From assembly GCF_001399675.1 (NCBI RefSeq), contig NZ_LJCO01000077.1:1-64000 (forward strand): a stretch of DNA of 64,000 nt, written 5' to 3'. The position numbers and the translations under genes are program-made. Of this stretch, positions 35,545 to 44,025 are shown in pieces; position 1 is the first letter of the stretch, and the number at the start of each line of letters is the position of its first letter. The notes beneath the pieces were generated by a model that was not told the DNA's origin, searched no databases, and worked only from the letters and a program-made list of their open reading frames with translations. Source of the DNA: Paenalicyclobacillus ferrooxydans (GTDB lineage: Bacteria; Bacillota; Bacilli; Alicyclobacillales; Alicyclobacillaceae).

Positions 35545-36297
35545 TCACATCTTGTTCGGGAAGGCATTCACTTGCTTCTCCTGCTCGGTGTCATGACCGA
35601 AGAAGACGAATGCACCGGTCTCCTTTGCGACATGCTGTAGTTTCGTGATGGACTGCGTAACGAGTTCCGGATCTGCACAAGCAAATGGCACTCCATCCTC
35701 GTAATTCGCTCGGTGATAGGCTGCGTCGATGGTCAGGAGAATGGGCCCCGATTTTTCGGTCTGGAGGAACACAGACTGATGGCCTAGACTATGCCCGGGC
35801 GTGAAGAGAAGTTGAACACCTGGTGCGACTTCTAAGTCCCCGTCAATCAAACGGTAACGGAGATTGGGGTCTTTGCAGACGTCTGGATAACCTTCCCCTT
35901 GCATAGCGGCATTGTACTCTGCACGCTGTACAACAATCTCCGTGTTGGGGAAATGGACGTTACCGCCAGCGTGATCGAAATGCCAATGCGTACTAATTAG
36001 AAACAGGAGGTCTTCAGGCGCATACCCTGCTCGTGCTAATCCTTCGACGATCCGGTCTTCCGACTTCATGACGGGGACAATTTGGGCTGAACCATCCGGT
36101 TCCCGAAACAGGTCTGCGTTATCCACACAAAAGTCTGGCATACCTGTGTCGACAAGAATCGGGCCGTCTGTCGTTTCAATCAGGTAGCTCCAGATTGGCA
36201 AGTCCGTGAGTTGGCCAACGGGTTGTCTCGAATCGAGCATCGAGTTGTCGACAAAGCAGCGGCCAAGTTTCAATAAACTTAATGACTTCACACTCAT
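35545..36297 (-). CDS. Metallo-beta-lactamase fold hydrolase, N-acyl homoserine lactonase-like
   Basis: 250 residues. The di-zinc motif HWHFDHAGG (HxHxDH) is near residue 105, with further ligands in TPGHSLGHQS, LTIDAAYHR and GHD near the end. Overall organisation matches the AiiA/AhlD lactonase group that opens lactone rings, although many relatives act on other esters. ATG with GGAGGGTGA 6 nt upstream. No signal peptide, so cytoplasmic. Single gene. Confidence 0.85.
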   Translation of the reverse strand: MSVKSLSLLKLGRCFVDNSMLDSRQPVGQLTDLPIWSYLIETTDGPILVDTGMPDFCVDNADLFREPDGSAQIVPVMKSEDRIVEGLARAGYAPEDLLFLISTHWHFDHAGGNVHFPNTEIVVQRAEYNAAMQGEGYPDVCKDPNLRYRLIDGDLEVAPGVQLLFTPGHSLGHQSVFLQTEKSGPILLTIDAAYHRANYEDGVPFACADPELVTQSITKLQHVAKETGAFVFFGHDTEQEKQVNAFPNKM

Positions 36298-36924
36298 GCG
36301 TCTTCACCCTCCGGTGTAAGCTGTAAATTATCGAACCTGCCAAGATGGAGGTAGCTTGTAACAAGGTGGCACAGACAGAAGTAGAACGGACAAAAGGTAG
36401 AATAGACAGATGCTGGCACAGACAGATGGAAATTTGAATGTATTAAAATTTCTACAAATAATATTTTCATCACACAAAGCAGAAAATCCTTCTGTTACAC
36501 TGAAACATGACTCTGTTGTGATACAACACAGTCCGTCAACATGCAGATGTTACAGAGTGCACCAGCTCACAGAACCAATACATATTGCTACTGGTAGCAG
36601 CACGGTCTTGTCAGGCCAGTAGTCAGCAGCGCTGAATCAACACCACAGCATCGGATCGGCCATCACCTATGCTTCACCTCAGCAAGCTTGGCTGGTGAGA
36701 TGGGCTGATGCTGTTCAGATCATGTCGGATGTTGCAATTTCCCGGGTAATCATGTCGCAAGATGATGTCACATGTGATTTGACTGTGTCGTCTTATGGTG
36801 GAAAACGTGAATTGTGCAGCGTTGGGGTCAGGCATTCGCGTGCAAAAAGGGTCGTAAAAACGAAGCCCGCTACTAGGTGAGTCGTGACGCGAAACAGCTT
36901 GGGGCAAGTCGTTAGGAACGCATT
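36298..36924. other. Intergenic region, A/T-rich part and leader of the LCP gene
   Basis: Between divergent MBL and LCP genes. An AT-rich segment (36420-36500) probably carries promoters. No array or minisatellite. A GACGCGAAAC stretch near 36888 superficially recalls a c-di-GMP aptamer, but the rest of the fold was not found. Confidence 0.4.
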
Positions 36925-38268
36925 ATGTTTTACGGGGAGGCGAACACACTGCGACGCAAAAAACTGATAGCATGGGTAACCTCCTTAGTCGGCGTTGTAG
37001 TCATTGGTGGAGTAGGCGCGGGTCTGCTCGTACTGAGGGGACCGCTTGGAAATCAGCCAAACGCTGAGTCAGTCACGAAAACTGCCAGTCAGGGTACAAC
37101 AACAAAGACGGCCAAGGCACCAGGTTCGACATTGAGTCAACGGATCGGCCAGAACCTGTTACATATCAATCAACCGATGAACATCCTCTTGATTGCCAAC
37201 AACGCAAGGAATGCAACTAGTCCGCTTTCCTTGGGTACGGCAGCTGGTCAGGCGGATATCATCCTGATTGCGCATGTCGATCCGACAACACATACCGTCA
37301 CCCTGATATCAGTCCCGCGGGACACACTGATCGCAATGCCGCAGTACAACATCTCCATCCCCAAGATCAAAAGTGCCTTTAATATTGGTCTGAACGTGGC
37401 ACCGGAGAAGGGGCCCGAGCTTGAAATGAAGGCTGTGTCAAAGCTCACGGGCTTGCCGATCAAGTACTGGATCGTCACTGATTTTCAAGGATTTGTCGAC
37501 GCTGTGAACGCGGTCGGGGGAATTCAGGTCAATGTCCCGGCGCGCTTGTACGATCCCGCTCACAGTGGCGTCAATCTGCAGCCTGGTCTGCAAAAGTTGA
37601 ATGGCGAGCAAGCCCTCGCCTACGTGCGCGTTCGTCAAAACGCGGCTGGGAACTCCTACCGGACTAACGACTTCCAGCGTCAACAGGCGGAAATCCAGGT
37701 CCTGCAAATTATGAAGCACAAACTGATTGACTCAGCGACCAATCCAATCAAACTGTACCAACTCGTGAAGCTGTGGCATAAGGACGTGGCAACCAACCTG
37801 TCCACGGAGCAGTTGGTGGGACTTGGGATGGCGGCATCGGGATCGAGCGTGAAACAAATCATTCTCGGCAGCGATCGGGACTCGATGGACCTAGCCGGCA
37901 CTGCATTACCAGGGGTCAACAAACAGGGTCATTTGACGGGTGCGTATTACGATGTGCTCGATCCGGCGAATATTTATCAGACCTTGAAACCGTTCGGCTC
38001 GACTGGCTCGAGTACAGGACTACCCCCACTGCCCTTGCCGGAGAACATTAATGTGACAGTGTATGGATCGCAGAGTTATTACAATGTGTTGAAGCAAGCG
38101 GGTTATAACGTCACGTTTGCAGGCGGACAAGCAAGTGGCCGTGTAACCATTTATTACCCACCGGGGCAAATTGAAATGGCGTGGGCTGTGGGGCGTACGC
38201 TGGGAACCGGCAACGCGTGGGTAGCGCCGAACGCCAACCTGTCTTCGGGCATCGTGGTTTACGGGTAA
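36925..38268 (+). CDS. LytR-CpsA-Psr family glycopolymer transferase
   Basis: 447 residues. One N-terminal membrane helix (residues 15-36) is followed by a Thr/Lys linker and the extracellular LCP domain: ADIILIAHVDPTTHTVTLIS, VPRDTLIAM, GGIQVNV, LNGEQALAYVRVRQ and NDFQRQQAEIQ. These hold the Arg/Asp residues that bind pyrophosphate-linked polyprenyl substrates. A C-terminal LytR_C domain follows (INVTVYGSQSYYNVLKQAGY). Such enzymes attach wall polymers to peptidoglycan, so it may act on the glycans made at 0-16 kb. GGGGAGG lies inside the frame just before a CTG at 36949, which may be the true start. Confidence 0.9.
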   Translation: MFYGEANTLRRKKLIAWVTSLVGVVVIGGVGAGLLVLRGPLGNQPNAESVTKTASQGTTTKTAKAPGSTLSQRIGQNLLHINQPMNILLIANNARNATSPLSLGTAAGQADIILIAHVDPTTHTVTLISVPRDTLIAMPQYNISIPKIKSAFNIGLNVAPEKGPELEMKAVSKLTGLPIKYWIVTDFQGFVDAVNAVGGIQVNVPARLYDPAHSGVNLQPGLQKLNGEQALAYVRVRQNAAGNSYRTNDFQRQQAEIQVLQIMKHKLIDSATNPIKLYQLVKLWHKDVATNLSTEQLVGLGMAASGSSVKQIILGSDRDSMDLAGTALPGVNKQGHLTGAYYDVLDPANIYQTLKPFGSTGSSTGLPPLPLPENINVTVYGSQSYYNVLKQAGYNVTFAGGQASGRVTIYYPPGQIEMAWAVGRTLGTGNAWVAPNANLSSGIVVYG

Positions 38269-38291
38269 CGAACGGATACCTGGAGCAATGA

Positions 38292-38321
38292 AACCCCGCG
38301 TGGACCTTCCCACGCGGGGTT
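38292..38321 (+). terminator. Strong terminator of the LCP gene
   Basis: 12-bp perfect stem AACCCCGCGTGG / CCACGCGGGGTT, 6-nt loop, followed by GTTTTG. A second hairpin with TTTT (AGGTACCC...GGGTACCT, 38416-38440) follows before the convergent DUF5667 gene. Confidence 0.88.
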
Positions 38322-38483
38322 GTTTTGATTTTGATTAACGGCTTGGACAGCCTTGCTTCGGCACATTAAATTGCAGGAAGATTGATTGTCTTCAATTATT
38401 TGTGCATTAGTTATTAGGTACCCTATTAGGGGTACCTTTTGAGTGGTCCCCTTTTGGGTGGTAGCCTTTTGGGTGGTAGCCTT

Positions 38484-39941
38484 TTAGTGGTCCCCGTGAT
38501 GATCTCCCTTGCCTCCACCGTGGCCTCGTCCGTCCTGCTGTTGATGACCATGGTCGCCACCCAATAGTCCCTGAGCCTGAGGGAATCCCCGTTGAGCTTG
38601 AGATAATCCCTGTTGAGCTTGAGATTGAATTTGGTTCAACATCGCTTGAAGTTCAGCAGCCAGGGCAGCAGCGTTGTTATTGACCCTTGTGCTTTCAGAT
38701 GAATGCACGGTGTTATTGGTGGTCAGCGATCCACCCCACACTTTCCCATGTTCCTTCTTATCGGACTTTGTCTTCTCCTGAACATCTTCATGTTTCTTTA
38801 CCGTTGGAGTCGGCAACACGGTAATGGAGGTATGGTTTTGAGCTGCACTGCTGGCGGTATTGGTCGAGTTTGTTGAATTTGTGCTGTTCATGCTATTGGA
38901 GCTGTTTGTGGTGCTGTTTGTACTGTTTGTGCTATTGGTGCTGTTTGTGGTGCTGCTGTTGGTACCATTTCCTGAGTTATTGTTGTCCTCGCCATTTCCT
39001 TGGCCGAGTACTACTCCACTTGTATTACCGAAGATTCCGTTCCCTGCTGCACTAGCTTGGGCCAGTGCCTGCAATTGCATTTGAAGATGGGTCAAGCTCT
39101 TTTCGATGTTTCGTTCGAGTGCAGACTGTGCGTGTGGGTTCTTCACATGTTGCAATGCAGCCGAAAGCGCTAAGGCGTCTTGGCCGAGCGCCAGAAATAC
39201 TTTATCGCGGTCGGGATCCTGCCCCAGTCGAATACTTCCGAGACCGGGTCCATGACCATTCCCAACCGTATTGTTGTCACCTGTGCTACTGTTTGCAGTC
39301 GTGTTTACTGTGCTGTTTGCAGTGGTGTTTACTGTAGTGTTTGCAGTGCTATTTCCAGTACTATTTCCAGTACTGTTTCCAGTGCTGTTTGGAACTGTGT
39401 TGCCGCTATTTGAATCACTAGATGTCGTGTTATTGCTGGTCGAGTTAAAGTCAAGTGTCGACGATCCGGTTTGCATTGCCAACTTGAGCGCCTTGTTCTC
39501 ATCCATGACTGCCTGCTGCAGCGTTTGCTGCGCAGCGGTTGTATTTCCTTGGGCAGCCAATGCATTCGCTTCTGCGATACGTTGTTGCGCAAAAGCAGCG
39601 AGCAAGTTTGCTTTGTTGACGTCGTTAAAGGTCAGCATCAACCTGATGTTTTCAATTGTAATTTTAACGAAGTAGAAGAAATCCCCAGGGAGCAATCCCA
39701 CGTTACTGCTGCTAGTAGTCGATGTATTTGTGCTGGGTGTTCCATTAGCTGTTGTGTTCGTAGATGTGTTTGTAGAAGTTGATGAGTTGGTCGAATTGTT
39801 CACCACACTGACCGAAATGTTTCCACTTGCATTGGTAGCTCCAGATGTAGCCGCAAATGCAGATGCAGCCCCTGCAGCGTTCACTCCCATTACAATCGCT
39901 GCTGCGATAAACGCTTTTGTCGTTGTACTGATTCGCATCAT
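38484..39941 (-). CDS. Secreted DUF5667 protein with Asn/Ser/Thr repeats
   Basis: 485 residues. A signal peptide ends near SAFAATS (residue 32). A DUF5667 domain follows at about residues 75-160 (GLLPGDFFYFVKITIENIRL, KANLLAAFAQQRIAEANALA), a helical module common in exported proteins of spore formers. The remainder is dominated by NSTNST/NTTANST repeats (about 200-245 and 330-385), another helical patch (QDALALSAALQHVKNPHAQS), and a His/Gly/Asp-rich C-terminus (GGDHGHQQQDGRGHGGG). The repeats are in frame. It faces the LCP gene across two hairpins. Exact role unknown; surface or spore coat are possibilities. Confidence 0.8.
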   Translation of the reverse strand: MMRISTTTKAFIAAAIVMGVNAAGAASAFAATSGATNASGNISVSVVNNSTNSSTSTNTSTNTTANGTPSTNTSTTSSSNVGLLPGDFFYFVKITIENIRLMLTFNDVNKANLLAAFAQQRIAEANALAAQGNTTAAQQTLQQAVMDENKALKLAMQTGSSTLDFNSTSNNTTSSDSNSGNTVPNSTGNSTGNSTGNSTANTTVNTTANSTVNTTANSSTGDNNTVGNGHGPGLGSIRLGQDPDRDKVFLALGQDALALSAALQHVKNPHAQSALERNIEKSLTHLQMQLQALAQASAAGNGIFGNTSGVVLGQGNGEDNNNSGNGTNSSTTNSTNSTNSTNSTTNSSNSMNSTNSTNSTNTASSAAQNHTSITVLPTPTVKKHEDVQEKTKSDKKEHGKVWGGSLTTNNTVHSSESTRVNNNAAALAAELQAMLNQIQSQAQQGLSQAQRGFPQAQGLLGGDHGHQQQDGRGHGGGKGDHHGDH

Positions 39942-40304
39942 AACGCCCCCATGTTCTGATAGTTACTCCGGCCGGAATCTAGTAACAGTCGTTCGGAGAC
40001 CTCGTGGTTTTTATGGTGGTCGCATCACATCGATCGCATATTTTTTCGAAAGTTAATGACAGGATTCAACAAATGCTCAGGGCTTCCAAAAAGCGGACGT
40101 GATCGGTTTTAACCCGCCAATGGCGGGTTAATTCCACTTTAAGTTACTGTATTGGGGCAATTCGAGAGGCTGTTCGTATCTTAATTGGAGAACGTAGAGG
40201 TAGTTCATAGTCTTAGTAGTGTTGAGTTTGGGGCAGCACGAATTAACCTACTAGCTGGCTCCACTGCCGCTCTCAATCCGTCAATCAGGTGAGCTCAGGC
40301 CTGC

Positions 40305-40782
40305 TAAGTCGCTCACACCGACTTAGCCCTCGCATTCGACTGTGAATCGGGCCTCCTTAGTCGGTCGTACCGACTTAACACACCCGATTTTGCCCGTTAA
40401 GTCGGTGACAGCGACTTACGTGATCCCCGCAGCCCCTCCTTAGTCGCTACCGCCGACTTAGCCCTGGCATTCGGCTGTGATTCGGGCCTCCTTAGTCGGT
40501 CGTACCGACTTAACCCGACCGATTTTGCCCGTTAAGTCGGCGACAGCGACTTAGTTGGTCCCCGGAGCGCCTCCTTAGTCGCTCACACCGACTTAGCCCT
40601 CGCATTCGGCCGTGAATCGGGCCGCCTTAGTCGGTCGTACCGACTTAACCCACCCGATTTTGCCCGTTAAGTCGGTGACAGCGACTTACGTGATCCCCGC
40701 AGCCCCTCCTTAGTCGCTACCACCGACTTAGCCCTGGCGCTCGATCGTCGGTCGGTCAAGGCCTCCTAAGCCCGGAATCTCC
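40305..40782. repeat. Palindrome array 4, 135-bp period
   Basis: About 3.5 units. Palindrome centres at 40315, 40367, 40408, 40450, 40502, 40543, 40585, 40637, 40678, 40720 and a decayed copy near 40772 (spacing 52, 41, 42). Same orientation as arrays 1 and 3. Members include TTAGTCGGT-N3-ACCGACTTA, which has complete 9-bp arms apart from the end base. It occupies the divergent gap between the DUF5667 gene and the nuclease-like gene. Confidence 0.95.
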
Positions 40783-40890
40783 CATCCGGAGTCCCCATTT
40801 TCCAATTCGAACAATAACGTTACCCGAGGTCATCGACTCACAGACAGGCCTCTTTATAAAATCAATAATGTAAAGACTGGCACGGCCAAG

Positions 40891-40920
40891 TGTGATGACA
40901 TGTGATGACATGTGATGACA
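40891..40920. repeat. Three 10-bp repeats before the nuclease-like gene
   Basis: Three exact copies of TGTGATGACA end one base pair before GGTGAGGAG, the ribosome site of the gene starting at 40938. Confidence 0.85.
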
Positions 40921-40937
40921 GGTGAGGAGTTGAGAAC

Positions 40938-41609
40938 GTGGATGATGGTTTTGATCGGGCTTACAAGGAATTCATAAAATTCCATACTGCCAAGCGAGCT
41001 GGCCCAGCTTTGCAGCGAATTGAACGAGGGTTAGGACATGCAGAAAGGACATTCCTAAAGGAGGTATGGTGGCCCGCTTATGGCCACTTTGAAAACCTTC
41101 ATCCGGAGTATGCGGTCAAAGATTTGAAGGATGGATTCCGCTTTATCGATTTTGCTTACATTGAAGGACATTCCCGATTGGCGCTTGAAATTGAAGGCTT
41201 TGGTCCACACTGGAAGGACATTTCACCCGAAGAGTATACAGATGACTGTAGAAGGGCCAACAGTTTAGTGCTTGACGGATGGTTAGTCCTTCGATTCACA
41301 TACCACGACATCACAACAAGCGCCCGTCAATGCGAACATATCATCCGCCAGGCAAGAGGTGACATCATTGCTCGTTCAACCGCATTCAAGGATACCACCC
41401 CTTACGAGAGGGATATCATTCGACTCGCGATCCGCTCAACACAGCCCATTACTGCACAAGATGTGCGCTCTTACCTGAACATATCTCGCGACTATTCTTT
41501 TAATCTGTTACACGGACTAACTGAGAGAAAGTGGCTCTTACCTTCGCGAGGTACTCGTAGAATCAATTCGTACGTTCTGCACCCATCGAAGCGAAACATC
41601 CGATTTTGA
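40938..41609 (+). CDS. Nuclease-like protein (DUF559/Vsr-type fold) with C-terminal winged helix
   Basis: 223 residues. The middle part RFIDFAYIEGHSRLALEIEGFGPHWKD then DCRRANSLVLDGWLVLRFTYHDI (quoted in pieces) has the beta-alpha pattern and D...E-x-E residues of the PD-(D/E)xK fold shared by DUF559 and Vsr endonucleases. Residues about 150-215 look like a winged helix (ITAQDVRSYLNISRDYSFN), which would bind DNA. GTG start with GAGGAG 9 nt upstream. Single gene immediately beside array 4. A DNA-processing role is likely; the substrate is unknown. Confidence 0.65.
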   Translation: MDDGFDRAYKEFIKFHTAKRAGPALQRIERGLGHAERTFLKEVWWPAYGHFENLHPEYAVKDLKDGFRFIDFAYIEGHSRLALEIEGFGPHWKDISPEEYTDDCRRANSLVLDGWLVLRFTYHDITTSARQCEHIIRQARGDIIARSTAFKDTTPYERDIIRLAIRSTQPITAQDVRSYLNISRDYSFNLLHGLTERKWLLPSRGTRRINSYVLHPSKRNIRF

Positions 41610-41621
41610 CGATCCGATAAC

Positions 41622-41741
41622 CACCGTGAACCCTAGGCGCCTCCATGTGAACCGCGGCGCTCACCGTGAACCCTAGGCGCCTCCATGTGAACCGCGGCGC
41701 TCACCGTGAACCCTAGGCGCCTCCATGTGAACCGCGGCGCC
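41622..41741. repeat. 40-bp tandem repeat, three exact copies
   Basis: Unit of 40 bp containing CCGTGAACCCTAGGCGCC and CATGTGAACCGCGGCGC, itself a loose double of a 20-bp motif. A diverged fourth copy continues to about 41800. Located between the nuclease-like gene and the aldo/keto reductase. Confidence 0.92.
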
Positions 41742-41974
41742 CACCGTGAATCCCGGGCTGAATACCGGGTGACGCCCCGGCGCCCACTGTGACCCCGGCC
41801 GGTACCCTATGAGACTGCTGACAATTGCCCGCGCGTCGGTCGTAAGACATCAACACCTCCTCCCCTCCCTATGTTTATTTGCCTCTCGCACCTTATCACG
41901 TGGCAAGTATGCTCCCCACTTCTGTACAATAGACAGGTATGGTCCTATCAAGCGGAAAAAGGGAGGAATCGAGA

Positions 41975-42952
41975 ATGCGTTACCGTCAACTGGGAAACAG
42001 CGGTCTGAAAGTGTCTGTACTAGGCCTTGGTACGAATGCGTTTGGTGGTCGTGCTGATAAGGAAACTTCCATCCGAGTGCTCCACCACGCTGTCGACTCC
42101 GGCATTAACTTCATTGATACCGCCAACATATACACCGGGACGAAATCCGAGGAAATCATCGGGGAAGCCTTTGAAGGCCGCCGACAAGGGGTTATCCTGG
42201 CAACCAAAGCCGGCATGAAGATGGGGGATGGTCCCAATGAGAGCGGATCGTCCAGGCAACACCTCATGGATCAGGTCGAGGCAAGCCTCCGTCGCCTCCG
42301 GACGGACTACATTGACCTCTATCAAATTCACGCGTTTGATCCGACCACACCGCTCGAAGAGACTCTCCGTACTCTGGACGATCTCGTTCGATCCGGTAAG
42401 GTCCGCTACATCGGCGCTTCGAACTATGCAGCCTGGCAAATCATGAAGTCACTCTCTATCAGTGAAAAGTACGGACTCACCAAATATGTATCCGTGCAGC
42501 CAGGTTACTCTCTGGTCGATCGGGGCATCGAACGTGAGTTGGTGCCGTTCTGTCTGGATCAGGGGATCGGGATCATCCCATACTTCCCACTCGCAGGCGG
42601 CATCCTGACAGGTAAGTATGCCGGCGGTCAGAAGCCCAAAGGTTCGCTCTTGGATCTGAATCCAAACTTCGAACAGCGAATGGATCCCGCTCGGATGGAG
42701 ATTGGAGAGATGGTCGTCCAAATGGCCTCCGATCTCGGCACAACAGCCACAGCCCTCTCCCTGTCTTGGCTGATGCACCAGCCCGCAGTCAGCACAGTCA
42801 TTTCAGGGGCGACTCGCGAGGCTCAAATTGACTCCAACGTCGAAGCAGTTGACTTCGAACTGTCAAAGGAAACTTTGGATGCGCTCGACGAGGCAACCGA
42901 GCAGTTCATCTACGCACCCGGCTTTGGCAGCCGCCCGCGTCAGAAGAAGTAA
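41975..42952 (+). CDS. Aldo/keto reductase
   Basis: 325 residues, NADPH-dependent TIM-barrel reductase. The start RQLGNSGLKVSVLGLGTNAF is typical of the YajO/IolS-type group. The tetrad is visible as Asp and Tyr in FIDTANIYTGTKSEE, Lys in ILATKAGMK and His in DLYQIHAFD. GNTVISGATR-like STVISGATREAQIDSNV binds the cofactor phosphate. ATG 41975 with GGGAGG 8 nt upstream; the in-frame start at 41939 would include the ribosome site. Substrate unknown. Confidence 0.92.
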   Translation: MRYRQLGNSGLKVSVLGLGTNAFGGRADKETSIRVLHHAVDSGINFIDTANIYTGTKSEEIIGEAFEGRRQGVILATKAGMKMGDGPNESGSSRQHLMDQVEASLRRLRTDYIDLYQIHAFDPTTPLEETLRTLDDLVRSGKVRYIGASNYAAWQIMKSLSISEKYGLTKYVSVQPGYSLVDRGIERELVPFCLDQGIGIIPYFPLAGGILTGKYAGGQKPKGSLLDLNPNFEQRMDPARMEIGEMVVQMASDLGTTATALSLSWLMHQPAVSTVISGATREAQIDSNVEAVDFELSKETLDALDEATEQFIYAPGFGSRPRQKK

Positions 42953-43067
42953 ACACCTGAAGAAGTAAACACATAACGACGTAAACACCTGAAGAAGTAA
43001 AGACGTAAAGAAGCAAGAGGAGTAAACACGTAAAACTGGAAAGATAAAAAGATTAAAAAGATAAACG

Positions 43068-43091
43068 GAAGGGCCCCGCGCGGGGCCCTTC
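43068..43091. terminator. Near-perfect GC hairpin
   Basis: GAAGGGCCCCG and CGGGGCCCTTC with only CG between. Ends the aldo/keto reductase unit and directly abuts the 10-bp minisatellite, whose first base overlaps the stem. Confidence 0.8.
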
Positions 43092-43210
43092 ATCTGTGTG
43101 CATCTGTGTGCATCTGTGTGCATCTGTGTGCATCTGTGTGCATCTGTGTGCATCTGTGTGCATCTGTGTGCATCTGTGTGCATCTGTGTGCATCTGTGTG
43201 CATCTGTGTG
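43091..43210. repeat. 10-bp minisatellite, 12 exact copies
   Basis: Twelve uninterrupted identical copies of CATCTGTGTG. Perfect conservation points to recent expansion or homogenisation. It lies between the terminator and the 3' end of the DJ-1 family gene. The region before the terminator (42947-43050) is also built from diverged GAAGAAGTAAACAC units. Confidence 0.97.
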
Positions 43211-43305
43211 CATCCTTGTACAGCAAACTAGCAACCTAGCAAATTGGTGCCTGACATCCTAGTCACGTACTCGTTGCCGTGATGCTCCACTCACATGGAT
43301 GACGC

Positions 43306-43857
43306 TTATCGATTCAACAGAGTCAAGAACTCGCGCATGAATCCAGGCAAGTCCGGCCACGCATGACCCGACACCAGATTGCGATCCACGTGCAATGTAT
43401 TGGAAATATAGGTTGCTCCCATCGCTTCAACGGACAGCTTGCAGGCGATGTAGGCGGTCATTTCGCGACCTTTGAGTTGATCGCGGACGGCTTCCAGGAC
43501 CTGCGCTGCGTGACAGATAGCACCCACCGGCTTGTTCGCCTCAAAGAAATGGCTCAGGATACGTGGGATGTTTTCATCCAAGCGAATATATTCAGGTGCA
43601 CGCCCTCCAGGGATGATGAGCCCGTCATACTCTTCCGGATTGACCTCAGCAAATGACAAATGTGGTTCGAGCAGATAGCCTGGCTTCTCGGTGTAGGTTT
43701 CCCACCCGACAAAATCGTGCACCACAGTGTGTAACGTCTGCTTCTTCGGTGCTGCAATCACAGCGTCGATTTGTTCCTCAAGCAATCTGTAGTAGGGATA
43801 GTAGACTTCGAGTGCTTCGACGGCATCGCCTGTTACGATCAGAACCTTCTTTGGCAT
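43306..43857 (-). CDS. DJ-1/PfpI family protein
   Basis: 183 residues of the DJ-1/PfpI fold. VLIVTGDAVEALEVYYP at the N-terminus carries the conserved Glu, the loop YDGLIIPGGRAPEYIR precedes helix entry, and the nucleophile Cys is in PVGAICHAAQVL. Family members act as deglycases, glyoxalases, chaperones or peptidases. The expected catalytic His follows the Cys directly. Ribosome site GAGGAGG 11 nt before the ATG. Alone on its transcript, upstream of a minisatellite. Confidence 0.88.
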   Translation of the reverse strand: MPKKVLIVTGDAVEALEVYYPYYRLLEEQIDAVIAAPKKQTLHTVVHDFVGWETYTEKPGYLLEPHLSFAEVNPEEYDGLIIPGGRAPEYIRLDENIPRILSHFFEANKPVGAICHAAQVLEAVRDQLKGREMTAYIACKLSVEAMGATYISNTLHVDRNLVSGHAWPDLPGFMREFLTLLNR

Positions 43858-44025
43858 AATCGAACGTTCCTCCTCTACAAAGAATTACCTTGAAAAACCA
43901 CAGAACCCTTACCACGCGACACGTACCACACAACACGTACCACACAACACTAAGTGTACAGCAAATACACGGCAATCAGCATGCAGCTATGACGTGTCCC
44001 AAGAGATGTTAGGGGGGCACCCGCC

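Noticed and set aside
36880-36924. c-di-GMP riboswitch before the LCP gene
   Set aside because: Only a GACGCGAAAC fragment fits; the other conserved helices and loops were not found.
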